64,000 bases of DNA from Amphiduros pacificus. Its lineage: Eukaryota; Annelida; Polychaeta; Phyllodocida; Hesionidae. The position numbers and the translations under genes are program-made. The stretch is taken from assembly GCA_949316495.1 (NCBI GenBank), contig OX439000.1:72794570-72858569 (forward strand). The letters run 5' to 3'. Under the pieces are notes generated by a model that was not told where the DNA came from, ran no database searches, and was given only the letters and a program-made list of their open reading frames with translations. Below are positions 13,201-27,000 of the stretch, piece after piece. Each line of letters begins with the position of its first letter. Positions within the stretch are counted from its first letter, which is position 1.

Positions 13201-16200
13201 TTAATTTTTTTTTTCAGGCCAGTTGATTTTTTTAGAAGTCCAGGGCCTTAGTTATTTCAGGCCAGCGGCCAAATCCAGCTCTGACTGCAATCCCATACAT
13301 AGAATTCAGAAAACTATCAGAAAATCAGTGTCTTAAATTCTATCAAATTTGGCATCAAACACAGAGCTATTGACCCTTCCCAGAAATATTCTTAGTTTAT
13401 TAGCAGTACAAAAAGGAATAAATCTATCTTTGATTTGAAACATATTTTCATTAGCTTTTAAAACCTCTTATTTGAGATGATAAAAATTTCACATTCCTAA
13501 TGTTGAATATTTCTGTCACTAATATTTAGTTTTGGGGAAAGCTTTTGAGCAGAGGCAATAGATCTGCCATTACTGAGCACATATTACCAGAATATCTCCC
13601 AACATGACAGGTACTTCTCACAACTGCAACTAAACAATATCCAAACCATGCTCAAATGTAATAAACATTCTGAAAGTGAACTGGAACAAAAGGGCAAAAT
13701 ATTTAATGTATCAATTTCAATTCAAATGCACAACTCGGTCTCCTGTGTGTAAAAACAACACTCAAATGGGGTTTTCTGGGGGAGAGACATCTTCAATGGA
13801 GAGGGGATCACTGAATCATTAGCAGACAGGGTCATTATTTCATTTTAGTGGAATGCTATTGAGTAAACATGTGTATGTATTCACCACCAGGTGACACTGT
13901 TGGATATAAAAGATAAGAAAATAAATAAATACAATTATTTATGAAATATAAAGTTGTTCAGTTAATGTCAAAATCCAAGTTCAGGGGCCTAGTAAATACT
14001 AGAGATGAAATCCTGGATCTATCTTGTTCATTAACCATTTTAACATTTTCTCATCAAAATTTATTTTTAAAATCATTTCAATGGTCATGTTGATATCATA
14101 TATGATGATAAAATAATAGTAATACAGTTTTGTATGGAAATAATTCCAGACCAGGTCTACTCATGGCAAAACCTTGTGTGATGATAATTGCTGAACGGGC
14201 CCATATTGCTTGAGTTAGTTTGGTTGAAAACTTTAGAAGGAGTAAAATAAAATTATATCTAAAAAATGAAAGTTCATAAGTATTGATGATTTTATTGATA
14301 TAATTTCAAAATCTGGAATCCATAATTAAAGCAAATCTATTTTAAATGCAAAAAGTACAGTGATTAGGTCAAATACGGTAAACCTGAGAATCAGTTGCTC
14401 TTATCCTCAGCTTTCAGTTGACACATTTTTAATCTTAGACTTGTTATTCAAAAGAAAAAAAACTTCACCTTAAGCAATCTTAGCAGCAGAAGCCTAAGAT
14501 CTTGGCCTTCATAAATGTGATCTAATGTGAGGAAATATGGTCTGCGGAGCTGCATAACCAAACACAGCCATGCATGCCTCATTTGGGACACAATGTGTAC
14601 ACTAGATGGCACTGTGGATACCATTTTGTCATGTTTATGCAGGACCTAATATATATTTGGCTCCAACTAATTTAAGTGATGTGAACATAGAGACATTGTT
14701 TACTGTGTCATACTTACATTATTAGACATCATAATGGTTAGCAACGCCTTGTTGTGCGAGTTGAAGGCCACGTTGAGGGTTGTAGCTTGAAACAATACTA
14801 GCATCGCATGTAATACTGATATGCCGGTTAAGTATTTTAAATAAGCAAAAAACATTTAAAAACTATAAAAAAAAATACCAAAAAAATGGTCAAATTGAGA
14901 AATTTATCAAACAAAATACATTTCATTCATAATTAGTTAAACTAGTCATGAATCCTACAATTATAGATCTGCAGTCGTCTAAACAATAAAGAATAGGTGT
15001 GTAACTGCAGCATATTGCAGGTGTTGTGTCCTCATTTTATTGATGCAGTTGAAGGATACCAACATAGAATATAGCAAGTAGAAGATGAGGCACGACACCA
15101 ATGTGTTCCCTCTTCCTGCCCCGCGGCTCTGTGGCCGTCCAGAAGAGAGAATCTAAGATGTCCTGACCAAATGAGGAGAACAGCCTGTCTGCCACCTGTC
15201 ACACACACAAAATCAAACATTGTAATTAACATTAACTGAACATTAAACTTTTTTTTAAATTTTCAAACAGATATAATTTGTGATTATGATTATGATAGGT
15301 ACAGTGCAGTGTGTGATTATTTACCTCCAGCATATTGAAGAATATATAGAGCTTAATGATGGCTTGTCCCCGTATAATGTGGTACATCATTGAGACGTCT
15401 ACGTAGTTCATGATCAGCAGACTGCTCAGCATCATCACACCCTTCAACAGATCACACATCTGAGCTGGCTCCAGTAACCGACTCCGTGACGACTTCCTGA
15501 CAACACAAAACATCATCCATAAATATTATTTAGAAGTAATCAATTTGTTGAGGTTCTGATCATTAGCTCCTATTTTGAGAGAAAAGCTTAGAACTTACCA
15601 TATTTACTCGTGTATAAGACAACTCGTGTATAAGACGGCCCCCAAACATTAACTAAGGGTTTGGGTACAAAACCTCGTCTTGTATACAAGTAAGTATGGT
15701 ATTGTAATTGTCACTGAATATAAATCTTAGGCAATGCTTCTGGCAAAATGAGCATCTGCCTGGGGAGGTATTTTGTGTATTTTTTATGTGTCTATAACAA
15801 ATTAAGAAAAATCATGAAAACAGAAAATTTTAATTCATTCATTTTAATAAAGGAAATTTGCACAAAATTGTCAACTCTTCCAAAATCTACCTGGAATAAA
15901 ACAAAACATTAATTATCAAAGCATGATGTTCACTGAACAGAAATAAAGTACTTCCTTTTCCTGTGTATTTTTTACTCACAGTGGTGACAAGCATCCCTTG
16001 ACACAGAGGTGAATGAGTGCCATCATAAATCGCAGGGGTAGAAATGTGAAGATGTACAGGAATGCGTCCAAACATTGGAAGAATCCAAATATCATCAACT
16101 GTAAAGAAACATCATAAAAAATACTTTATTACAATTTACCATGAGTAAATATAAACTTCTTAGATATTTTTTACAGAATTTGAAGAATATTTAAATCCCA

Positions 16201-18856
16201 CTAAATTTATTCAAATATAATATCAAGAACTGATTTGAAATATTAGTAATATTTTACCTTTTCTAATTCTCTTGGTATTTTGATAAAGGTATAAACTCTT
16301 TCTCTCTTTTCTGTGAACTTTGCCTCATCATGTTCCAAATAATATCCTCTTGTGAGCTCTGCATACAAAAAATCTTTCAGGGACGTATCTGCAAAAAGAA
16401 ACATTGATAAGTGACTATAGGTTATATATGAGAATTATTCTCACAAATTAATATTTTGTGATGTTGGTAGTCTCTGGAGGGATTAAAAAAATAATAAAAT
16501 CCACTTTTTTCAACTCAAATGCATTGAAAACATCTTATAATGGATAGAAATAGTCATGGAAAAGGTTAGTGAGTGCTGACAATCATCTCAGTAGAGTAGT
16601 CCTTTCTTTTGGAAAGGTAATAAACAAAAAGAATAATGTTCAGGTGTCTAATATCACTAATCAATATTCAAAGTGCTAAATTCCATTTTCCTTGACTGCC
16701 AGTAGTGCTCACAGTATTTATAGAAGTAGCATTTTTAATGAAGGGGAGTTAGACACCTATTGGTTCAGATATTGTTTCCCAGAAGTTTTATTGCTTTAAC
16801 CTAAGGTCTTATATCAAGAGGATATTATCATGTTAAGTGGGATTACAGAATTACTGACAAGCATCAAAATATATAAAGGTCTGGAGCATTGACTCTTAAT
16901 ATGAGGCAATTGTTTTATGGGCTCAGCCAATTAAGGGGCAGTGAACATTAACATGAAAAAGTGAAACTCAAAATATGTGCTTCTTTTAAATTGTACCTTA
17001 TAAACAAAAAACTGTAGTTTCTGAAACTGTTTTATTTTTTTCTCTACCCTTATTGGTTGCAAAATAATCACAATTTGTTTAAAACCCAATTTTGTTGGTT
17101 CATTTTGCTGTCTGTCATCGTTTTCTATCAATTTAGAAAATATGGTGTATTTTATTAGAAATCGCATGCAAAGTAGTGGAAATGGTAATTGAATAAAGTT
17201 GAGATGCTTTGTTATCATGATTTAAAGTCAAATTCTTGGCACACAAGTCTAAAGATGTTTTGGGGGAAAACTTATAATATGAATTTGTCCCTCTGTTACA
17301 TGTCTCTCCGTTACAAAAATTATTAATATTTTTGCCTCATGCTATAATGCATATCAAAAGCAATGTGAAACTTTCTAGAAGTAAGGTGCTTATAATGAAG
17401 TATCATAGCCATAAATGCAAATGGCTCATAAATATTGCTTATGAAAAAGTTATGTTCCCAGACTTTTTTAAGATTCATAACTGACAGCATCCTAAAAATT
17501 GCTCTTAAAATATTGAATGCATGAGCATTGAGCTTGATGAAGCTCAAATCACCAGCATTCCGAATCTTGACTTTGGTTGATTACGAAGGAGCTTGTAAGC
17601 TGATAATAAAAAAGGGCTTTGACCTTGAAAGAAATCTTCATGTTTTTCAAGATATATCTGATATGCCTATGACCTATAAATCTCCTTATCTGACCATACC
17701 CATTACTGAAGAATGCTCTGAATAAGAGAATATCATTTTGAAATAGCTCAGACTTTTAGACACAGTGTTTGTCCCTCATCAAATCAGATGAAAATTTCTG
17801 CCTCATAATCACCCCTCCCAGCTCACAGCAGATATTTGACTATGAGGGCCATCGCTAATCCTTGGGAATCTCTAGGGACCCACAAACTGTGACACAAACC
17901 AAGGAAGAAAGCTCTTTTTTATTCCATGGTCAAAAGTGGCGTCTCATTTTGCCCAACTATTTTCTGCAGATAAAGTGGACCTTGACTACCGGGGAGATAC
18001 CAGTAAAGCCACTGGGGAATTGACAGTGAAAGGAAACTGGTCTGATGGAAATATGCACAGTGAGCGAAATGAAAGTAAATGTTTATGCACTGTTGGTTAT
18101 GTGGAGACTATTATCTGATAAAAGGCTCTTGACATGAAAATGTAACTCTCATATCAAGCAGCTGGAATTGCGAGTCGTCATACTGCCCCATTGAAAACAA
18201 CACACCGTAACTGCACAATTCAAATTGTAAGTGCACAAAATACTCTCGAAAATCCAATCATTAAAAAAAAACAAGATGGAAACATGCAATTGCACTATCT
18301 TGAACTCTTGACATGATGCATATTGGTTTTGTCAGGTCAACTTCAGATGAAAATCATCTGAAGCTTTCAGTTTCAAGTCAAGCCCACTGACACTGAAATG
18401 CTGTCAAATGCTGAGCACAAAAAATGAAGAAAAAAAAAGAATAAATAAATAATAAAAAATAGATGAAGTCATTGATCAATATTGACATTTGGGGAATTAA
18501 TTCCACGTCTTTCTCCGACCATGTGTTTAGGAAAAAGAAGTATGTGAGTGACATCTTGGAATACCTTTAAATGAAAAAGGTTTTGGTGGACTTTCTTCAG
18601 AAGTGACGTGTCCTTCCCTTGAACTTGCTGAGTCTGAAGTGTGGTTGCGGGAGTTATTCACTCCAGAGTCGGACCAACTTGTTGTTCGAATTTCATCGTT
18701 GTCCTTCGTATCGGTGGCTTCAAACTCAATTATATCTTGTTTGCGCGGTTCACTCATCACTCCGCCCTCATCAGAACGTAGAGAATCTGAATTATTATGG
18801 AGAAGTTTAACATTTTCAACGCCGTGACTAGGATTCTGATGCGTTTGGTCCTCCAT
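10218..18856 (-). CDS. tapt1: TAPT1 (transmembrane anterior posterior transformation 1), 11 exons
   Basis: Multi-pass membrane protein; human TAPT1 sits near the centrosome and ciliary base and is needed for cilia. Exons in transcript order: 18856-18565, 16388-16258, 16098-15980, 15496-15325, 15195-15060, 14815-14718, 12743-12593, 11921-11812, 11446-11387, 10967-10822, 10641-10218. Lengths sum to 1,839 nt, giving 612 residues with every phase matching (human about 567). The N-terminal exon is acidic and Ser-rich and not conserved. Conserved blocks include AELTRGYYLEHDEAK, CLDAFLYIFTFLPLR, YHIIRGQAIIKLYIFFNMLE, QATTLNVAFNSHNK and VKHAFITKFND. Several hydrophobic segments are visible in exons 3, 4, 6, 7, 8 and 10. 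The C-terminus HEIDRYTMCSNRII matches the human ending. The gene is complete and uninterrupted. Confidence 0.95.
12908..14380. mobile_element. TA-flanked inverted-repeat element, about 1.5 kb, non-coding
   Basis: TACCGTATTTGACCAAAT at 12908-12925 is inverted as ATTAGGTCAAATACGGTA at 14363-14380 (17 of 18 positions). The ends begin TA-CCGTATTT, like the smaller elements at 6439 and 15596, suggesting related Tc1/mariner-like ends. No transposase ORF is visible, so it is a non-autonomous or decayed copy, or two solo copies in opposite orientation. It occupies most of TAPT1 intron 6. Confidence 0.5.
15596..15701. mobile_element. 106-bp TA-flanked MITE
   Basis: A near-palindromic element in TAPT1 intron 3. 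The ends TACCATATTTACTCGTGTAT and the inverse of TACCATACTTACTTGTATAC match at about 21 of 25 positions through AAGAC, with TA at each edge. It shares the ACTCGTGTATAAGAC core with the element at 6439-6971, so the two belong to one family. Confidence 0.65.
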
Positions 18857-19706
18857 CTTGATTATATGACCCGGAAGTTATTGAATCGACCAATGAAATA
18901 GCACTGAGGTCATCACCATGACTCTAAACAAAGATGGTGACCAAAGCTGAAGTTTGCAGGTTTGTGCACTGACACTTTATTTTCTTCTCGCAATTCTTAT
19001 GTTTACTGTCAGTAAAATTAGATAATTGGTGTACGAGGTGAGGCAATGTCGTTTTTACCGCGTAATGCAAAGCATTTATCATGAGAGAATGAGCGGGAGT
19101 TAAAAAGTCGTTAATTGTAATTGTTGTGATCTGGTACTGTGGCAGAAGTGGCAAAAATCTTGAAAAAGCCTGAAAAGGTGACAACGAAATACTCTCAAGT
19201 TTCATTAATTTTTTTATATCCGAGACTTAAAATAAGATACACATCTTTGTTTAATGTGACCTTATAACTGTAACAGGGTGTGGTCAGTTTTTATCTCCGC
19301 AATGGTCAGCTAACCAAATTTTATTTAGCTAGTGTCAAATTTAAAAACTGATCTTTATCAATGGAAATATTATTGAAATTCATGACCTGAAGATGTAAGC
19401 AAGACTGGTATTAACCCATAATGCACAGGGTGGATGTCAACATCCACCATCAGCAACAGATGGGAAGAATGTTAATCTCCTCATTATTCATTGATGTCGT
19501 TTTATAACATTCTGTATGACAGAAACTTGTTATTCCATTGAGTATATTGAATAAACATTGCCTTAATTTCTATTTTTGTCATATGCAGACAAGTTTACAT
19601 TATGGACTTAAATGGGCCAACAATGATTTCCTGATTTTTATCATTTATTTCATATTTGTTGCAGATTTGATGTGTTGTAAAGTTGCATTATACATAAAAA
19701 AACAAA
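18857..19706. promoter_or_regulatory. Divergent promoter gap between TAPT1 and CFAP206
   Basis: The TAPT1 and CFAP206 start codons are 850 bp apart, back to back. An AAGATGGTGA motif (YY1-like) lies at 18931-18940, and the TAPT1 start codon itself lies in CAAGATGG. A perfect small hairpin, GGTGGATGT-CA-ACATCCACC, sits near 19430. I did not find a full RFX X-box here. Confidence 0.5.
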
Positions 19707-22700
19707 ATGTCTCGGGCACAGGCTGAAAGTGTTATCAAGAACATCATCAGAGAGATTGCCCAGGAATGTGCTTCCAAGGGCCAAGCTGTGTCAGAGACAC
19801 TGGTTGCTTTCATGGTTAGTAACAACATAGTGGATATATATGTTACATATTTCAAGTAAATTCTCTTTGGACCAAAGACTAATCTTGAATTTCTCATGGT
19901 AGCAAAGTTGGTCTTTTGATATATTGAATAATTGTGGTTTGATTTATTTTTGAATTGATATTTACCTCCAGACCCATAAGTAAAAAGTTGTGTGTTAGAA
20001 ACCATTAGATTTTATCTCATGGTCCCAAATATAACCTTTTCATTCAAATGGATATTATGTTACATTTCCTTTTTAAATTCTTAAAATTGTGGACAGCACA
20101 TTTACAAAAATTCTATATTTTTCGTGCCCTATATCATATTCTTTCAATGACATATCTTCATTTTTATATTATTTATATTATAAATATATTATTTTTTAGG
20201 TGAAAGCAGTCGTATTAGACCCAGCAAATGAATTTAATGTTGACAGAACACTTACAAAAGAAGATGTTCAAAAGCTTATTAAGGTAATAACAATGACATT
20301 TATCTTTTAATTGGCTAAACTAGAATAATTTGAGTAATGTGATTAATTTTTATTCTTACTAAACAAATTTGATATGCATGATAATCTGAAAGGTTGAGGG
20401 TTTAAGCATGTACTATTCCTGTTAACTTTCTAGCTCTTATATCTCACTTATTTCAAGTGAGTTGAATTTTGACTTCAATGTGATGATCCTATTACAGATA
20501 TGTGTGGATCGATTACTGGACAGCCGGTCACCTTCTCTGGACACAGTTAAGATGCAAGTCTACTTTGACATGAACTACACAACCAGAGGTCAGAATTATT
20601 AAAAATGACACGATGTGAATTCTTCTTAACTGACTTGAAGTATTAATCAGTTTTTGTTTTGTTTAATTATGTTTGAATTATTAATACCGTTCATTTCATT
20701 GCGATATCAAAAATCAAGATATCAATGGCACACATGAATTTGTTTTAACTATGTTCCTATGACTTATATAACTGATAACTAATCTTGAACTGTGCATATT
20801 ACAGCTGATTTCCTTGAGGAGCATCGTAGAGTGTTGGAATCTCGCCTGCAGCCAGTAATTCGAGAGATCACGGACAGCAGAGCTCGCACACGAGAAGAAT
20901 TAGAGAGTCTCTACAGGAAAATAGTATCAGCTGTGCTGCTGAGGTCGGGCCTGGGAAGTCCCACAGATATAGCAGTTGTCAGGGAGGCAACAGGTAATAT
21001 GATACAAGATGATGTAAATCTGGGGTATCATTCTTCAAACAGATTTATTATTCAATAACTCAACATTTTGGTCATATTCTGTTCCAGCTGCACTACAAAG
21101 TGTGTTTCCTCAGACAGAATTGGGCACGTTTATGTCACTAGTAAAACGTGATAAAGAGCGTCAGCTGCAGGAACTGACCATGATAGTGACAGGCATCAGG
21201 CTCTTCAACAAGGAATGTGGCAAAGGGGGAGAAGGAATTGATGATTGTAAGCTAGTTTCCTTCTATTTCAAATTTGATAAAGTTCAGTTATTTTTCTCCT
21301 TTATGTTCATCTGTTTGAAAAGTAGATTTAGAAGTCACTGTTGTCAGTTTCTAATTGTGTGTACACAGTGCCAGCCATCCTGAATGAGGCGGTGCCAGCT
21401 ACTACACAGAATGTGGACTCTGAGATCCAGCAGACCAACCAGCTGTCTCACAAATACACCGCTCTCGTGGAGAAGATTATATCTCAGGGCAATGAGCAAG
21501 ACCTGCCCTCACTACAACTGCTGAAGGAATCCCTCATTAACTGCAGGCAGCACGAAGCCTTCCTCCGCATCATTCTCGTAAGATTTCTGACTTCACTTAT
21601 CTCTTAAGTTCTCAGGTGGTTGACTGACTGATGACAGGATTGAGTGGTGTATATTGACTTGACTTATCTGATGAGAAGATTGAGTTCACCTATCTTGTGT
21701 AGTGTATATCTGATGAGAGGATTGACTTCACCTATCTAGTGTAGTGTATATCTGATGAGAGGATTGACTTCACCTATCTAGTGTAGTGTATATCTGATGA
21801 GAGGATTGACTTCACCTATCTAGTGTAGTGTATATCTGATGAGAGGATTGACTTCACCTATCTAATGTAGTGTATATCTGATGAGAGGATTGACTTCACC
21901 TATCTAATGTAGTGTATATCTGATGAGAAGATTGACTTCACCTATCTAGTGTAGTGTATATCTGATGAGAGGATTGACTTGACCTATCTAGTGTTATGTA
22001 TATCTGATGAGAGGATTGACTTGACCTATCTAGTGTAGTGTATATCTGATGAGAGGATTGACTTCACCTATCTAATGTAGTGTATATCTGATGAGAGGAT
22101 TGACTTCACCTATCTAATTTAGTGTATATCTGATGAGAGGATTGACTTCACCTATCTAGTGTAGTGTATATCTGATGAGAGGATTGACTTCACCTATCTA
22201 GTGTAGTGTATATCTGATGAGAGGATTGACTTCACCTATCTAGTGTTATGTATATCTGATGAGAGGATTGACTTCACCTATCTAGTGTAGTGTATATCTG
22301 ATGAGAGGATTGACTTCACCTATCTAGTGTAGTGTATATCTGATGAGAGGATTGAGTTCACCTATCTAGTGTTATGTATATCTGATGAGAAGATTGAGTT
22401 CACCTATCTAGTGTAGTGTATATCTGATGAGAGGATTGACTTCACCTATCTAGTGTAGTGTATATCTGATGAGAGGATTGACTTCACCTATCTAGTGTAG
22501 TGTATATCTGATGAGAGGATTGACTTCACCTATCTAATGTAGTGTATATCTGATGAGAGGATTGACTTCACCTATCTAATGTAGTGTATATCTGATGAGA
22601 AGATTGACTTCACCTATCTAGTGTAGTGTATATCTGATGAGAGGATTGACTTGACCTATCTAGTGTTATGTATATCTGATGAGAGGATTGACTTGACCTA

Positions 22701-23999
22701 TCTAGTGTAGTGTATATCTGATGAGAGGATTGACTTCACCTATCTAATGTAGTGTATATCTGATGAGAGGATTGACTTCACCTATCTAATTTAGTGTATA
22801 TCTGATGAGAGGATTGACTTCACCTATCTAGTGTAGTGTATATCTGATGAGAGGATTGACTTCACCTATCTAGTGTAGTGTATATCTGATGAGAGGATTG
22901 ACTTCACCTATCTAGTGTAGTGTATATCTGATGAGAGGATTGACTTGACCTATCTAGTATAGTGTATATCTGATGAGAGGATTGACTTCACCTATCTAAT
23001 GTAGTGTATATCTGAAGAGAGGATTGACTTCACCTATCTAGTGTAGTGTATATCTGATGAGAGGATTGACTTCACCTATCTAGTGTAGTGTATATCTGAT
23101 GAGAGGATTGACTTCACCTATCTAGTGTAGTGTATATCTGAAGAGAGGATTGACTTCACCTTTCTAGTGTAGTGTATATCTGATGAGAAGATTGACTTCA
23201 CCTATCTAATGTAGTGTATATCTGATGAGAGGATTGACTTCACCTATCTCATTTAGTGTATATCTGATGAGAGGATTGACTTCACCTATCTAGTGTTATG
23301 TATATCTGATGAGAGGATTGACTTCACCTATCTAGTGTAGTGTATATCTGATGAGAGTATTGACTTCACCAATCTAGTGTAGTGTATATCTGATGAGAGG
23401 GTTGACTGCACCTATCTAGTGTAGTGTATATCTGATGAGAGGATTGACTTCACCGATCTAGTGTAGTGTATATCTGATGAGAGGATTGACTTCACCTATC
23501 TAGTGTAGTGTATATCTGATGAGAGGATTGACTTCACCTATCTAGTGTAGTGTATATCTGATGAGAGGATTGACTTCACCTATCTAGTGTAGTGTATATC
23601 TGATGAGAGGATTGACTTCACCTATCTAGTGTAGTGTATATCTGATGAGAGGATTGACTTGACCTATCTAGTGTAGTGTATATCTGATGAGAGGATTGAC
23701 TTCACCTATCTGATGTAGTGTATATCTGATGAGAGGATTGACTTCACCTATCTAATGTAGTGTATATCTGATGAGAGGATTGACTTCACCTATCTAATGT
23801 AGTGTATATCTGATGAGAGGATTGACTTCACCTATCTAGTGTAGTGTATATCTGATGAAAGGATTGACTTCACCTATCTAGTGTAGTGTATATCTGATGA
23901 GAGGATTGACTTCACCTATCTGATGTAGTGTATATCTGATGAGAGGATTGACTTCACCTATCTAGTGTAGTGTATATCTGATGAGAGGATTGAGTGGTG

Positions 24000-24074
<75 letters not shown>

Positions 24075-27000
24075 TGTTTCAGCATGACGTGGTGCAGTGT
24101 GCCCAGCAGGTGGAGATGTTGGAGTCCCATCTGGCCGCCCGTATGGAGCAGCTGCAGACCACCGTCCAGTCCAAGACTGCAGTGCCCACAGCTCAGGTCT
24201 ATGTAAGTCAAACACATACAGATCCATATTCACTGACTCCAAAAAGTTGTGGCAAAGCTGTGTGTTGTTGGCCATTGATATATTAAAAGAAATGACAGAA
24301 GATATAATTCTTTTTTCAGTCACATATTTTTGAACCAAAAAGTGCAACAAATGTTTATCAATCTACACCACAAATATGATTCTATAATTTAAAATGCATA
24401 ATTCAGCCAAGACATAATTTGTTTTGATTTTTTTTATTGCTGTTTGTAAGTGAAATGTGTATAATTTCAGCCACAGTTTATTCACCTGGCCCAGATCTGG
24501 AGTGGCTTCCAAGATGAGATGGTCCTCCTCAGCGTGCTCAGTAATATTCTGGTCAGCCTGGAACCCTTCACCAGGGTAAGTAGTGCTCACACTGTAATGG
24601 GAAGTCAGCCTGGAACCCTTCACCAGGGTAAGTAGTGCTCACACTGTAGTGGGAAGTCAGCCTGGAACCCTTCACCAGGGTAAGTAGTGCTCACACTGTA
24701 GTGGGAAGTCAGCCTGGAACCCTTCACCAGGGTAAGTAGTGCTCACACTGTAGTGGGAAGTCAGCCTGGATCCCTTCACCAGGGTAAGTAGTGCTCACAC
24801 TGTAGTGGGAAGTCAGCCTGGATCCCTTCACCAGGGTAAGTAGTGCTCACACTGTAGTGGGAAGTCAGCCTGGAACCCTTCCCCAGGGTAAGTAGTGCTC
24901 ACACTGTAGTGGGAAGTCAGCCTGGAACCCTTCACCAGGGTAAGTAGTGCTCACACTGTAGTGGGAAGTCAGCCTGGATCCCTTCACCAGGGTAAGTAGT
25001 GCTCACACTGTAGTGGGAAGTCAGCCTGGATCCCTTCACCAGGGTAAGTAGTGCTCACACTGTAGTGGGAAGTCAGCCTGGAACCCTTCCCCAGGGTAAG
25101 TAGTGCTCACACTGTAGTGGGAAGTCAGCCTGGATCCCTTCACCAGGGTAAGTAGTGCTCACACTGTAGTGGGAAGTCAGCCTGGATCCCTTCACCAGGG
25201 TAAGTAGTGCTCACACTGTAGTGGGAAGTCAGCCTGGAACCCTTCACCAGGGTAAGTAGTACTCACACTGTAGTGGGAAGTCAGCCTGGAACCCTTCCCC
25301 AGGGTAAGTAGTGCTCACACTGTAGTGGGAAGTCAGCCTGGAACCCTTCCCCAGGGTAAGTAGTGCTCACACTGTAGTGGGAAGTCAGCCTGGAACCCTT
25401 CACCAGGGTAAGTAGTGCTCACACTGTAGTGGGAAGTCAGCCTGGAACCCTTCCCCAGGGTAAGTAGTGCTCACACTGTAGTGGGAATTCAATTAGGTTA
25501 TTAATTATGAAAATTTGGCAGGAAAGATGTAGATTCAATGAAAAGTGCAAGAATGGCCAAACTTTACTTTTACAAAGGGAAATCATTTTAGGCCAGGGTA
25601 CAAAGCATAATTTTGGTGTTATTTAAAAGCTAGAATGTTAGCCTGAAACCATTCACTAATTGATATTCAGTCAATATTCTGACTATATTACATTGTAGGG
25701 TCACAAGGAGTTGTTCCCGGATGACGCTCTGGTTCCATTCCTGGAAGACATATTAGTCAGGACAGACGAACAGAGGATTCAAGCCGTAAGTCACGACATA
25801 TACTTCATAAATAGAATCAGCCACTTATCCATCTGGACAATATGCTTGTTTGTGTAATGGGATGATATTAAGCAGAGATAATTATTGAAATATTTATTTT
25901 CCAGACCACTGGACCTGAGCACAGAGTGGACACAACAAAAGATGCTCTCAAAAATCGTGATTGGTTGTTTCCAGAAACTACCAGAAATTTTAGTAAATTG
26001 CCACTTCAATATCGCGTATGTAGCAGAAAATGTTGAATAACTTTTTTAAACTACAAATAGAACATAATAGAACATGACATGTTATTTCTATAAGATAAGC
26101 TACAAAACTTGAAAGGAAAGTCTTTGATAGTGGTAAATGCATTCGCACTTATTGTGTACATTTGAAATAATGGCAGCCAAGCCGTGAGAGTGCTAAAAAT
26201 AGCATCTGTATATCAATCAAATTATGCCTCAAAATCTTTTAAGATCCATAATGAATTATATAATTTAGTTAATATGAATCAGACAATATTTTAAGAATCA
26301 TAATTTTGGTTTTTCCTGTTATATAATTGATTTATATATTAAATGTGATTGCTTTCAGGGTTACTGTGGGTGGGCATTAGTGAAATTTGATCGACTCTTA
26401 ATTCCTGCTAACCCAGAGGTTGGGGTACTCAGATTCCGAGAGCATTACTACGCATTCTCTGATAAAACAGCTGCTGAAGAATTTGCTGAAAATCCAGATG
26501 TGTAAGTTACAAATTGGAGACTTTACATTCTCTTTGTAATGAAATAACTGATTTATACATCTTTCATTGTTTATTTTTCAATCAGATAGTAATTGCTACT
26601 GTATTGAATATTACAGATTTGTAAGATTGGTGGCAGAAGCTGCTAAGAAAAGTCCTGAGCTTATTCAGCTACTTGAACTACATACTCAGTTTGCTTCAAT
26701 CACACCCTACTCACAGGTGGGTCAGTCAAACAGTACTTTATTCATTGGACACCCCAGTCATCAATCATCTTGTTTTGAAGAATTTGATAGGCAAATTATA
26801 TTTAAGACATGCAAAGAAACATTATACAGGATAATACGCTATTATGGTTGTGTTTAACTGTTTTGGCTTTATCTCTAACCACATTAATCTCTCAGCCATC
26901 TGATGAGCAATTTTCAAGATATTGCCAACCTGAGTAGAATTGGTTTCATAATTATTCACTTGGAATTACAGACAGGTAGCACATCTAGAATGAAAAAGTT

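Noticed and set aside
21655-23998. CRISPR-like look of regular repeats
   Set aside because: The sequence is eukaryotic, the repeats are contiguous without unique spacers, and the array lies in an intron.
23954-24350. ORFs rich in YIYIYI on both strands
   Set aside because: They read through a (TA)n microsatellite; the true coding content here is CFAP206 exon 7 (24083-24202).
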